Origin: CAYPTY01 sp964413935
GTDB taxonomy: Bacteria; Bacteroidota; Rhodothermia; Balneolales; Balneolaceae
Assembly: GCA_964413935.1 (NCBI GenBank)
Contig: CAYPTY010000001.1
Location: forward strand, 1-64,000
Direction of reading: 5' to 3'
Length of the DNA: 64,000 nt
Shown: positions 24,397-32,565 of the stretch, piece by piece
Numbering within the stretch: position 1 is the first letter of the stretch
Layout: each line of letters starts with the position of its first letter
Program-made: the position numbers and the translations under genes
Notes under the pieces: generated by a model
Told to the model about the DNA's origin: nothing
What the model saw: only the letters and a program-made list of their open reading frames with translations
Database searches by the model: none

Positions 24397-25119
24397 ATGA
24401 ATCTAAAATCAAAAGTAGCCATTGTAACCGGAGCAAGCAGCGGAATCGGAAGAACATTCTCAGAATCGCTGATTCACAAGGGTGCAAAAGTATATGGCCT
24501 GGCCCGCAGTACCGACAAACTGGAGGCCATTCAGAAAGAACTGGGCGATTCCTTTATTCCCGTAACCCTCGACATAACCGATTCATCTGCCGTTGATGCC
24601 TGGGTACAAAAAACCTTCAGCGAAAAACACCTGCCTGATGTGCTGGTGAACAATGCGGGACTCGGTTATTTCGGAAATGTTGATGAACTGCCTCTGGAGG
24701 AATGGAATGCCATGATGAACACCAATCTTTCAGGAGTTTTTTACATCACCCGAAAGGTGGTACCCCTGATGAAGCAAAATGAATCGGTTTGCCACATCGT
24801 AAATATTGCTTCGGTTGCCGGACTCATGGGTAATCCCCAGATTTCTGCCTACAACGCAACCAAATTCGGCCTTCGCGGCTTCAGTGAGGCTCTTTTTAAG
24901 GAGCTCCGCTACGATGGCATTAAAGTGACCTGTTTTTTCCCCGGCTCCATCGCCACAAACTTTTTCGACAACATTGAGGCTGTTACCCTGCACGACAATA
25001 TGATGACTCCCCAAAATCTAGCAGACACTCTGATCTTCGTACTGGAAACACCAGATAATTACCTCATCAATGATCTGACCATGCGCCCTCTCAACCCGAA
25101 GGCGCCGCAGGATGCTTAA
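24397..25119 (+). CDS. Short-chain dehydrogenase/reductase
   Basis: A 240-aa classical SDR with the cofactor loop IVTGASSGIGRTF at residues 10-22 and LVNNAGLGYFG. The catalytic Ser is in NIASVAGLMG and the Tyr-x3-Lys is in SAYNATKFGLRGFSEAL. The region following the first strand (LARSTDKL) suggests NADP preference. Substrate is unknown; proteins of this type act on sugars, ketones or lipid intermediates. It is followed closely by the DUF4296 lipoprotein gene (6-nt gap). Confidence 0.88.
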   Translation: MNLKSKVAIVTGASSGIGRTFSESLIHKGAKVYGLARSTDKLEAIQKELGDSFIPVTLDITDSSAVDAWVQKTFSEKHLPDVLVNNAGLGYFGNVDELPLEEWNAMMNTNLSGVFYITRKVVPLMKQNESVCHIVNIASVAGLMGNPQISAYNATKFGLRGFSEALFKELRYDGIKVTCFFPGSIATNFFDNIEAVTLHDNMMTPQNLADTLIFVLETPDNYLINDLTMRPLNPKAPQDA

Positions 25120-25125
25120 CTGAAG

Positions 25126-25473
25126 ATGATGAAACTGAACCGGTTCTTTGTTATTTCGATGTGCCTGCTACTCGTTGCCTGTGGAGCAGAAGAAAAACCT
25201 CAGGACCTGATTGAGGAAGAAGTTTACATCAACCTGCTGGTTGAACTGCAGATCATCAAATCACAATCCTATATTGAACCCGGTCTGGAAACCGATTCTC
25301 TTCGGCTGGAGGTTCTGAATTACTACGGTATCAGCAAGGAAGTCTTTTTGCGCAGCCATGAATATTATCAGACGGAGGGCAGGGCTCAGGTTCAGCGCAT
25401 AGAAAAAGCCATTGAGCGGGTTAGTGAACTGGAGGGCAGGGTATTAGAGCCTCAGGAGCCTGAGGAAGAGTAA
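25126..25473 (+). CDS. DUF4296-type lipoprotein
   Basis: A 115-aa lipoprotein with signal MMKLNRFFVISMCLLLVAC (Cys19). The mature part begins with a short linker, then EEVYINLLVELQIIKSQSY and YYGISKEVFLRSHEYYQT, which is the pattern of DUF4296. That is a helical domain of unknown role found across Bacteroidota, usually as a small outer-membrane-associated lipoprotein. The C-terminus is Glu-rich. Its stop is 1 nt from the recQ stop on the other strand. Confidence 0.75.
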   Translation: MMKLNRFFVISMCLLLVACGAEEKPQDLIEEEVYINLLVELQIIKSQSYIEPGLETDSLRLEVLNYYGISKEVFLRSHEYYQTEGRAQVQRIEKAIERVSELEGRVLEPQEPEEE

Positions 25474-25474
25474 A

Positions 25475-27463
25475 TCACCTGACCCACTGATAGCGCTCTC
25501 CTTCTTCATCCACCCTGCTGATTTTGTTTTCCCTCTGCAGATGGTCCAGCATCCTGATCAAGCCTTTTTTTGACGTATTCAGCTCACGAATCATTTCCGG
25601 AATACTTCTGCTTTCACTTTTGAGCAGGCTCTTAAGTTGCTGCAATTGCACCGGATCGTAAGCTGTTTCTCTCCGGTTTTTCTGAAGGCAGTTATCGCAG
25701 CGTTCGCAATCCTCAGCATCCATATCCCCAAAGTAAGTGCGGAGAAAAACTTCCCTGCAGCCCCTAGTCTGTGTATACTGATGCATCTTTTCCAGTTTAT
25801 CTGAAAGGGTGACTCTGTATTGCTGCATCAGCTTGAAATCGACCGGTAATGTTCGGCTTCTGCTCTGCAGTACTTTTATCCTTTCGCTTTCAGACTGATA
25901 GGCATAGTTCAGGATTTTATCATGCCGGCTCAGCACTTCCAGGCCTTTCAGCAGACTGTTCAGGCTTATTTTCATTTTATCCAGCAGGATTTCCACGGGT
26001 ATCTCTATTTCTTCCTGAAACACATTTTGTCCGGCAATGCGGATCAGCTGATCGGTGAATTCTGATTTTCTATTCTCTCCGGCTGAACGAAATTCATTTT
26101 TTACAGCTTCAGGCGATAACAGGAACTGCAGTTGAAGAAAAGCCTGATGTCGGCTTTGTATTTCGATCACATCAAACTGCTGCAGAAGCCTTAGCGAAGC
26201 TCTGACTTTCCGCATATTCAAACCTGCGCGTTTTTTGATTTTCTCCGCATCCAGGTTCATGAAATCATCCGACTGCTCGCCTACTGCAAGCCCAAGCTCA
26301 TCGCAAAGGGCATCATATACTTTCCTGATTTCGTCTTTTGCCGGATAGTTTTCATCCAGATTTTTTCGGGCCTTCAGATAATCGGATTCACGATAAAGAA
26401 GCATGGGAAAGGCAGCTTCACCATCACGCCCAGCCCTTCCCGCCTCCTGATAATACGCCTCCAGGGAGTATGGATGGGCTTTATGGATAACAAACCGGCA
26501 ATCGGGTTTGTCGATACCCATCCCGAAGGCTGAGGTACACATCACCAGCGGTATCTCATTTTCTATCCAAGCCTGCTGAATGGATTTGCGATCATCAGAG
26601 GTTAATCCTGCGTGATATGCTGCTGACTTGATACCCAGCTCCGAAAGCGGATTCACCAGTTCATCACATTCTCTTCGGGTGTTGCAGTAAATAAGGCCGC
26701 TGCCAAGCTTCAGACCTCGCTGCGCGGATTTCAACAGAAGCTTTCTTTTTTGGACAGACTCTGCAACCCACCAGTGCAGATTCTCCCTTCGAAATGGCAA
26801 CACTACAATTTCAGGATCGCTGAATGACAGGCTTTGGACGATATCATCCCTTACCCTTGGAGTTGCAGTTGCCGTGAGTGCAATCCATTTGAGATCCGGG
26901 CTGATCTGTTCCATGGATTCCCTGATCTGCCGGTAAGCGGGACGGAAATCATGTCCCCACTCTGAAATACAGTGGGCTTCATCCACCGCAATCATTTCAA
27001 GGTTCAATTCACCGGCATAATCCTGAAAAAGGCTGGTTTGTAATCGCTCAGGTGAGCAGTATAACAGTTTGTACATCCCGTTGCGAGCATTCAGCAGGGT
27101 TTGTTCTATGGCTTTCCTGCTTATACTGCTGTTAATGCAGGCTGCTGTTATGTTTCTCTGTTTCAGCTGATCTACCTGATCCTGCATTAAGGCAACCAGT
27201 GGAGAAATAACAAGGGTGAGGCCATCAAGCAGCAGTGCCGGAACCTGAAAGCAGAGAGACTTACCTCCGCCGGTTGGAAAAAGCACAAAAGTATCCCTAC
27301 CACTTAGGAGGGCTTCTATTGCTTCTGCCTGCCCTTTACGAAAGTCGGGGTAGCCCCAGTATTGTTGTAATGCTTTTTTTGCTGCCTGCCGCGTATCGCT
27401 GTTCAAAATGATGAGTTCTGCGGTGTTGGATGATGAACCCACAAAATACAATGCACAATTCAA
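25475..27463 (-). CDS. recQ: ATP-dependent DNA helicase RecQ
   Basis: A 662-aa superfamily 2 helicase for recombination and fork repair. Motifs in order are QAEAIEALLSGRDTF, Walker A LFPTGGGKSLCF, the DEAH box AVDEAHCISEWGHDFRPAY, SALTATATPRVRDD, TSAFGMGIDKPD and QEAGRAGRDGE. After these comes the four-Cys zinc site (GCREVFLRTYFGD, CERCDNC) and an RQC-like tail with an extra winged-helix-like C-terminus. The ATG at 27463 gives about 19 residues more than expected; an internal TTG at 27406 (NSDTRQAAKKAL) is an alternative start. No HRDC domain is obvious. Confidence 0.92.
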   Translation of the reverse strand: MNCALYFVGSSSNTAELIILNSDTRQAAKKALQQYWGYPDFRKGQAEAIEALLSGRDTFVLFPTGGGKSLCFQVPALLLDGLTLVISPLVALMQDQVDQLKQRNITAACINSSISRKAIEQTLLNARNGMYKLLYCSPERLQTSLFQDYAGELNLEMIAVDEAHCISEWGHDFRPAYRQIRESMEQISPDLKWIALTATATPRVRDDIVQSLSFSDPEIVVLPFRRENLHWWVAESVQKRKLLLKSAQRGLKLGSGLIYCNTRRECDELVNPLSELGIKSAAYHAGLTSDDRKSIQQAWIENEIPLVMCTSAFGMGIDKPDCRFVIHKAHPYSLEAYYQEAGRAGRDGEAAFPMLLYRESDYLKARKNLDENYPAKDEIRKVYDALCDELGLAVGEQSDDFMNLDAEKIKKRAGLNMRKVRASLRLLQQFDVIEIQSRHQAFLQLQFLLSPEAVKNEFRSAGENRKSEFTDQLIRIAGQNVFQEEIEIPVEILLDKMKISLNSLLKGLEVLSRHDKILNYAYQSESERIKVLQSRSRTLPVDFKLMQQYRVTLSDKLEKMHQYTQTRGCREVFLRTYFGDMDAEDCERCDNCLQKNRRETAYDPVQLQQLKSLLKSESRSIPEMIRELNTSKKGLIRMLDHLQRENKISRVDEEGERYQWVR

Positions 27464-27474
27464 TATGCATTAAC

Positions 27475-27506
27475 AAAAAAAGCCAGCTACCTGACGGCAG
27501 CTGGCT
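27475..27506 (-). terminator. Intrinsic terminator after the fasciclin gene
   Basis: On the minus strand an 8-bp perfect stem, AGCCAGCT/AGCTGGCT, around a 10-nt loop is followed by seven T. It lies 23 nt beyond the fasciclin stop and separates that unit from recQ. Confidence 0.85.
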
Positions 27507-27529
27507 CGAGTAGTGAAGTAATATTGCTA

Positions 27530-28021
27530 TTACTTCATGCTTGGGGGCAAAATCACAGCATCAATAACATGTACCACACCGTTAGATGCTTTTACATCAG
27601 CAGCTACAACAGTGGCATTGTCAATCATGGCTTTTCCGTAGCTCAATTTAACTGTAGCTGATTCACCCTGAACTGTTTCGGCTTTCATGCCGTCTTTCAG
27701 ATCTGAGCTCATTACACCACCGGATACTACGTGGTATGTAAGAACAGCAACCAGTTGGTCTTTATTTTCAGGCTTCAGGAGTGATTCAAGTACTCCGTCC
27801 GGCAGGTTTTCAAATGCTTCATTAGTTGGTGCAAAAACGGTAAATGGACCTTCTCCGGATAGAGTTTCCACGAGGCCAGCTGCTTTAACAGCAGTTACTA
27901 GGGTAGAAAGATTTTCGTTTCCTACTGCAAGCTCAACGATGTTTTTATCCTGAGCTTTTGCATTGCTGCCGAAAAGCACAACAAGTGCAAAGATTGCGAC
28001 GGTTAATATTGATTTTCTCAT
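27530..28021 (-). CDS. Secreted fasciclin-domain (FAS1) protein
   Basis: A 163-aa exported protein: signal peptide 1-23 (MRKSILTVAIFALVVLFGSNAKA), then a single FAS1 domain. It shows NLSTLVTAVKAAGLVETL, FTVFAPTNEAFENLP, LTYHVVSGGVMSSDL and the C-terminal NGVVHVIDAVILPP. FAS1 domains mediate adhesion or ligand binding. The gene is 76 bp downstream of an ECF sigma/anti-sigma pair on the same strand and has a strong terminator. It is closely similar in architecture to mycobacterial MPT70/MPT83, which are SigK-regulon proteins, so it is a likely target of the adjacent sigma factor. That regulatory link is inferred from context. Confidence 0.9.
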   Translation of the reverse strand: MRKSILTVAIFALVVLFGSNAKAQDKNIVELAVGNENLSTLVTAVKAAGLVETLSGEGPFTVFAPTNEAFENLPDGVLESLLKPENKDQLVAVLTYHVVSGGVMSSDLKDGMKAETVQGESATVKLSYGKAMIDNATVVAADVKASNGVVHVIDAVILPPSMK

Positions 28022-28073
28022 AATTAGTATTGATTTGTGTTTTGTGTGTTATTGTTACGATATGTGAGCTTAG

Positions 28074-28091
28074 TCAGATTTAGTAATCTGA
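28074..28091. repeat. Inverted repeat between anti-sigma and fasciclin genes
   Basis: TCAGATT, a 4-nt spacer, then AATCTGA: a perfect 7-bp inverted repeat 53 nt before the fasciclin ATG and 7 nt after the anti-sigma stop. In the gene direction it is not followed by T, so it is not a typical terminator for this operon. It could be an operator, an RNA stem or a weak terminator in the opposite direction. Confidence 0.45.
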
Positions 28092-28097
28092 TATTTT

Positions 28098-28838
28098 TTA
28101 AATCGCACCCCGGAGATAAGCTCTCTCAACCGTTGCTTGCTCAGCCCCGCCTTCTACTTCCAGTGTTACATTGAAGGATTCTGCGGTTCCTGCGAATTTT
28201 TTAATATGCTGAACTTCATTGTTGTGGTGGAAAACACCAATATTGACCATATGACCATCCTGTTCTGCCCAGAGCTGGTACTGATGCCCGGATGGAGGTT
28301 CCGGCAGGTTCTCAACCTGTATGTAAATGTCTGAAGTTTGAGTGTTCCAGTATAAACTGGCGTGAGATTCAGGCGAGTTATCTAGTCCCCACAGGGGAAT
28401 TTTAAGATTTGTAGCACCTTCCACGATGGCAAGCTCATTGCTCAGATCTTCAACAACTTCCTTGGTATTGTTCAGCTCGAAATAGAAATAGAAATTGATG
28501 GCGGTACTGAACAGAAGCAGTGTAACACAAGCTGCCACTGCGTATACCAAAAGTGATTGATAACTTTTAGACTTTTTATTCTCTTGATCTTCCAGTTCAT
28601 CATCTGTAACCAGCTCCAGATGTATTCTATTCAAAGACTTCTCAAGTACATCCTGATCCGGTGATAATCCCAGCCGGTTAGCAAGCAGATTATAGCTGCT
28701 TCGTATTTCATTGATCTCTTCCTGTACTTCCGGATAGAGTCCGGCAATTCGGTCGACCTCGTTGCTTTCCTCATCAGTGAGGACACCGCTAACGTATTCT
28801 TCAAGAATACCCGTTTCTATGTATGCCTTATTATCCAT
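28098..28838 (-). CDS. Anti-sigma factor, RskA-like
   Basis: A 246-aa single-pass membrane protein. The N-terminal cytoplasmic part (1-90) has the sigma-binding opening ILEEYVSGVLTDEESNEVDRIAGLYPEVQEE-like pattern of zinc-less anti-sigma domains. One TM segment lies at about 93-115. The C-terminal extracytoplasmic domain shows the RskA C-terminal pattern: IYIQVENLPEPPSGHQYQLWAEQDG followed by NIGVF. RskA proteins hold a SigK-type factor inactive and are removed by regulated proteolysis. The start overlaps the sigma gene stop by 1 nt, which supports coupled synthesis. Confidence 0.88.
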   Translation of the reverse strand: MDNKAYIETGILEEYVSGVLTDEESNEVDRIAGLYPEVQEEINEIRSSYNLLANRLGLSPDQDVLEKSLNRIHLELVTDDELEDQENKKSKSYQSLLVYAVAACVTLLLFSTAINFYFYFELNNTKEVVEDLSNELAIVEGATNLKIPLWGLDNSPESHASLYWNTQTSDIYIQVENLPEPPSGHQYQLWAEQDGHMVNIGVFHHNNEVQHIKKFAGTAESFNVTLEVEGGAEQATVERAYLRGAI

Positions 28839-29398
28839 TAAATGTAACGTCGTAATTTCTTTATCGCTGATCGGATTCGAGTTTTTACTGTCCCAAGCGG
28901 CATACTCAATTCTTTCGCTATTTCAACATGGGTGAAGCCCTCAAAAAATGACATTCTCAGCAGCTGTTGTTCATGTTCATCCAGCTGAGATACCATCTCC
29001 TGAACATTACCCTGCAATTCTTTGAGTTTGCTTCGCTTCAGGGATGCTTCACCTTCAATAAATACGAACTCATCCAAGGCTGTGGATTTACGGGCCTGAC
29101 TAAATTCTTTGCTCCGCGTTTTGTCGATGGCTGCATTTCTGGAAATGCTGATCAGCCATGTAAACAAACTGCCTCGACCTTTTTTATACGTCTGTCCTTT
29201 TTTCCAGACTTTAACCAAGACATCCTGAAGCACATCCTCAGCCATGGCTTGATTTCGCACTATTTTTCGGATCGCATTCAGCATGGCATTTCCGTATCGA
29301 TCGAAAATGAGTCTCAGGGCTTTCTCGTCTTTTTCCTGAAGCAACTGTATGATACGTTCTTCCGCCTGTTCTTTGGTGATGTGGATTGGCTCAGCCAA
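28838..29398 (-). CDS. ECF RNA polymerase sigma factor (SigK-like)
   Basis: A 186-aa extracytoplasmic-function sigma factor. Region 2 (about 25-95) contains IFDRYGNAMLNAIRKIV, AEDVLQDVLVKVWKK and the -10-recognising FTWLISISRNAAIDKTRS. Region 4 (about 130-182) contains QQLLRMSFFEGFTHVEIAKELSMPLGTVKTRIRSAIKKLR. The start is TTG at 29398, with AAGGAG four nt upstream and no ATG in a suitable place. It is followed by an RskA-like anti-sigma factor and a fasciclin gene, so it probably controls this small envelope regulon and itself. A 13-nt palindrome lies in its upstream region. Confidence 0.9.
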   Translation of the reverse strand: MAEPIHITKEQAEERIIQLLQEKDEKALRLIFDRYGNAMLNAIRKIVRNQAMAEDVLQDVLVKVWKKGQTYKKGRGSLFTWLISISRNAAIDKTRSKEFSQARKSTALDEFVFIEGEASLKRSKLKELQGNVQEMVSQLDEHEQQLLRMSFFEGFTHVEIAKELSMPLGTVKTRIRSAIKKLRRYI

Positions 29399-29444
29399 TG
29401 GACTCCTTTCAATTAATGCAATGATGGAAAAAGCTTTATGACTA

Positions 29445-29457
29445 TGGAATCATTCCA
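29445..29457. promoter_or_regulatory. Perfect palindrome upstream of the sigma-factor gene
   Basis: TGGAATCATTCCA, a 6-bp perfect inverted repeat around one base, 47 nt before the sigma-factor start in the 74-bp gap behind the GNAT gene. It has the size of a dimeric regulator's operator. A similar site was not noticed upstream of the fasciclin gene, so its role is only suggested. Confidence 0.35.
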
Positions 29458-29472
29458 ATGCCACGATGTAAA

Positions 29473-29952
29473 TCAATTGCGCGCCATCATACAGACCAGC
29501 TTGTTGCCATTTGCCGTTTTCTTCTGGCCGACCTCAGTGAATCCAAGTTTTTTATGAAACTCCATGGAAGCTTCGTTAGGTGGCTGCAGATTTACTTCAC
29601 AGGTGAGTGGCACGTTTTCTTCACCTGATTCCTGAATAAGGCGGTAATAAAAAGTCGAACCAATGCCTCTTCTTTTAAACTGCTCTGAAACGATGATCCG
29701 ATCTACATAAATAAAATCCTCATAGCGTTCACAGAACCATCGATAATTGTCACTTTCGTACTCTGATCCGTTTTTAAACACCAGCAACAGGCCAGCGAGC
29801 TCACCATTTATTTCTGCAACTTCAAAACGATGCGCATTCCCGATAAACCAATGGATATCTTCCTCTTCAATGTGGCTGACCTGCGGTATTTCAGCTTTGT
29901 TAATTTCATACAGTGCCTGAACGTCTTTTTTCTCCGCTTTTCTGATAATCAT
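29473..29952 (-). CDS. GNAT-family N-acetyltransferase
   Basis: A 159-aa acetyl-CoA-dependent acetyltransferase. It opens MIIRKAEKKDVQALYEIN. The acetyl-CoA loop is IIVSEQFKRRGIGSTFYYRLI (Q/R-x-x-G-x-G form). The C-terminal strand has NEASMEFHKKLGFTEVGQ, typical of small-molecule or protein N-terminal acetylases of the RimI/YjgM kind. Substrate is unknown. A 15-nt tandem repeat lies in its leader. It is transcribed toward the sigma-factor gene (74-bp gap). Confidence 0.85.
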   Translation of the reverse strand: MIIRKAEKKDVQALYEINKAEIPQVSHIEEEDIHWFIGNAHRFEVAEINGELAGLLLVFKNGSEYESDNYRWFCERYEDFIYVDRIIVSEQFKRRGIGSTFYYRLIQESGEENVPLTCEVNLQPPNEASMEFHKKLGFTEVGQKKTANGNKLVCMMARN

Positions 29953-29963
29953 CTTTTTAGCTT

Positions 29964-29993
29964 TTTTGATCTTATGTCTTTTGATCTTATGTC
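29964..29993. repeat. Two-copy 15-nt tandem direct repeat in the GNAT leader
   Basis: TTTTGATCTTATGTC occurs twice head-to-tail (29964-29978, 29979-29993), with no mismatch, just upstream of the GNAT start. It probably arose by replication slippage; two copies only. Confidence 0.75.
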
Positions 29994-30147
29994 TGTGGTA
30001 ATCTGTTGCGTTAATTATAACAGGGTTTCGGTTAATGAAATTCGGTTTGATTTGAAAAGCTATCTGCTTCTTAATCAGTTTTCATCCCATACCAATTAAG
30101 GTGCCGATTTTATAGATTGCTTCACTTCAGAACTGCAATTTAACCAC

Positions 30148-31302
30148 ATGCAAAACCAACGCTCCAAGTTTTCTCTTGATGAAGATGCCATATACCTGAA
30201 CTGCGCTTATATGTCGCCCCAGCTCAAAACGGTAGAGGAAGCCGGTATCGAAGCTTTGCGCCGTAAGAATAAACCAAATCAGGTTACAGGCGAACACTTT
30301 TTCAGGGAGAATGAGGAAATACGCGCTGCTTATGCAAGTCTTATCAACAGCGAAGCCCCGGAGCGAATTGTACTTATTCCATCCGTAAGCTATGGAATGG
30401 CTAATGTGGCAAATAATCTGGTACTCGAACCTGGTGAAAATGTGATCATTGCCGGCGAACAGTTTCCCAGCAATGTGTACCCATGGATGGAAGTCTGTAA
30501 AAAAGCGGGGGCTGAACTTCGTATTGTTGATGCACCATCAACCAATCGTGACCGGGGCAAAAACTGGAATCAGCGCATTCTGGAGAGCATAAATTCCCAT
30601 ACAAAACTGGTCGCTATTTCCCACGTGCACTGGGCCGATGGAACACTATTCGATCTGGAGCAGATTCGCACCCGTACCCGTGATGTGGATGCCCTGCTGG
30701 TTATTGACGGCACACAATCCGTTGGCGCCTACCCCTTTGATATGCAGAAATATCAACCGGATGCCCTGATCTGTGCGGGTTATAAATGGCTGATGGGACC
30801 CTACAGTATTGGGCTGGCTCACTACGGACCGGCATTTGATGAAGGTCGTCCCGTTGAGAACAACTGGATTAACCGGCTCCACAGCGAAGATTTTACCGGG
30901 TTGGTGAACTATCAGGATAAATACCAGCCGGGAGCGCTGCGTTATGAGGTGGGTGAACGCTCCAACTTTATCCTCCTGCCTATGATGCATACGGCCATTA
31001 AACAGCTTCTTGAGTGGAGTATTGATGAAATTCAGCATTACTGTGCCGACCTGGCCGAAGATCGCCTCAGCAAACTCAAGTCAGCCGGCTATCGCATTGA
31101 AGACCGGGATTACCGTGCTTCCCATCTTTTCGGTATTCGTCTTCCTGAACACCTTTCGATGGATACAGTTAAAGAAGCCCTCTCTGAAGCACATATTTTT
31201 GTGAGCTACCGCGGGGATTGCATCCGCGTAGCTCCGCATGTCTACAATACGCCTGAAGAAATGAATACCCTCACTGAAATCCTGATGAACCTGAACACAT
31301 AA
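30148..31302 (+). CDS. Cytoplasmic class V aminotransferase-fold PLP enzyme
   Basis: A 384-aa fold-type I PLP enzyme of the cysteine-desulfurase/isopenicillin-N-epimerase/kynureninase group. Visible are AIYLNCAYMSPQL near the N-terminus, VLIPSVSYGMANVA, the PLP-stacking His in AISHVHWADGTLFD, LLVIDGTQSVGAYPFD, and the Schiff-base Lys in ICAGYKWLMGPY. No signal peptide is present. It lacks the conserved loop Cys expected of a cysteine desulfurase, so an epimerase, lyase or transaminase role is more likely. It is 2 nt from a second, Tat-signal-bearing class V enzyme. Confidence 0.8.
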   Translation: MQNQRSKFSLDEDAIYLNCAYMSPQLKTVEEAGIEALRRKNKPNQVTGEHFFRENEEIRAAYASLINSEAPERIVLIPSVSYGMANVANNLVLEPGENVIIAGEQFPSNVYPWMEVCKKAGAELRIVDAPSTNRDRGKNWNQRILESINSHTKLVAISHVHWADGTLFDLEQIRTRTRDVDALLVIDGTQSVGAYPFDMQKYQPDALICAGYKWLMGPYSIGLAHYGPAFDEGRPVENNWINRLHSEDFTGLVNYQDKYQPGALRYEVGERSNFILLPMMHTAIKQLLEWSIDEIQHYCADLAEDRLSKLKSAGYRIEDRDYRASHLFGIRLPEHLSMDTVKEALSEAHIFVSYRGDCIRVAPHVYNTPEEMNTLTEILMNLNT

Positions 31303-31304
31303 GT

Positions 31305-32561
31305 ATGCACAGCCGACGCACCTTTTTAAAAAACATGGGACTGATCGCCGGAATGGCTCCCCTCACCTTTTTCCGGTCTTTTGAAGAAAGCTTCCGCCAA
31401 TCCTTTGAGCACATCGACTTCGAAAGTCTGGAAGATTTCCGAAAGCATTACACCGTTTCCGAAGATGTGATTTATCTGAATCACGGCTCCATTGGCACCA
31501 TCCCTAAAGTAGTACAGGATGCGCATGCGGAACTGCTTTCGGCCTGCGAAAGCAATCCCTGGTTTTTTATGTGGAGTGGTGAGTGGGAGGAACCCAGAGA
31601 AGAAGTACGTAAAAAGGCTGCGGAATTTATTAATGCAAAACCGGAACAAATTGCCCTGACCCACAACACCACAGAAGTTTTTAATGTGATGGCGATGGGA
31701 CTTCCGCTTGGTGCCGGAGATGAGGTGTTATTTACCAATCTGAATCATGCCGGAGCTTCCCTCCCCTTCGAGATTCATGCTGAGCGCAAAGGTTATTCAG
31801 TGCGCACTAAAATGCTTGATTTCGCAGAAACAGCCAGGATGAGTAAAGAAGAATTGGTTCAGGCACATCTTTCGGAAGTCAGTGAACAAACCCGCCTGCT
31901 TGTGCTCCCTCATATGGATAATATGATCGGCATCCGCACACCGGTAAAAGAAATCAGTGGCAGGGCACGGGAAATGGGCGTGGAATGGATTGCTGTGGAT
32001 ACAGCTCAAACTCTGGGTATGATGCCCCTGGATATTGCTGAAATGAATGTGGATGTAATGGGCAGCAGCACGCACAAATGGCTGCAGACTCCAAAAGGGG
32101 TCAGTTTTGCCTATATAGATGAATCCATGTTTGAAGTAATGGATCCCATGTGGGTGAGCTGGGGGCAAAATCGCTGGACCGGTACCGCACGCGTGTATGA
32201 AGACTATGGCACACGAAACCTCCCCGAAGTGGTATGTATGAACGCCTGCTTCGACTTCCATAATCAGGTGGATGGAGATGAGCGTGAAAAATATCTTAAA
32301 TCGCTCTGGGAATATGCCATGCAGCTGGCGGATGATCACCCTGAAACTGAGTGGAGGTCCTCGCGGGACTGGGAACTGGGAGGATCTCTCTTTGCTATTG
32401 GGCTTAACAATGAAAAAGCCTCTGAATTTGCGAACAGGGCTTTCAGGGATCAGGGAATTGTGGTGCGACCTTTTGATGCTCCTTTTTTAAACAGCATCCG
32501 GGTTTCACCTAACCTCATGAACAGGAAAGAAGACCTGGAAATCTTATTTGAGGAGATATAG
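31305..32561 (+). CDS. Class V aminotransferase-fold PLP enzyme with Tat signal
   Basis: A 418-aa fold-type I PLP enzyme related to isopenicillin-N epimerase-like proteins. The N-terminus MHSRRTFLKNMGLIAGMAPL fits a twin-arginine signal (SRRTFLK), so it is predicted to be exported folded with its cofactor. The enzyme part shows VIYLNHGSIGTIPK, ALTHNTTEVFNVMAMGLPL, LPHMDNMIGIRTPVKEI, WIAVDTAQTLGMMPLD and the Lys in GSSTHKWLQTPKG. It is about 2 nt after its cytoplasmic relative and precedes a glyoxalase-fold gene by 4 nt. The substrate is unknown. Confidence 0.82.
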   Translation: MHSRRTFLKNMGLIAGMAPLTFFRSFEESFRQSFEHIDFESLEDFRKHYTVSEDVIYLNHGSIGTIPKVVQDAHAELLSACESNPWFFMWSGEWEEPREEVRKKAAEFINAKPEQIALTHNTTEVFNVMAMGLPLGAGDEVLFTNLNHAGASLPFEIHAERKGYSVRTKMLDFAETARMSKEELVQAHLSEVSEQTRLLVLPHMDNMIGIRTPVKEISGRAREMGVEWIAVDTAQTLGMMPLDIAEMNVDVMGSSTHKWLQTPKGVSFAYIDESMFEVMDPMWVSWGQNRWTGTARVYEDYGTRNLPEVVCMNACFDFHNQVDGDEREKYLKSLWEYAMQLADDHPETEWRSSRDWELGGSLFAIGLNNEKASEFANRAFRDQGIVVRPFDAPFLNSIRVSPNLMNRKEDLEILFEEI

Positions 32562-32565
32562 CAGT

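Noticed and set aside
28022..29472. Shared ECF promoter motif before the sigma gene and the fasciclin gene
   Set aside because: Short partial matches (ACATCGT versus ACATATCGT) occur in both leaders but spacing and -35-like parts do not agree; too weak without more targets.
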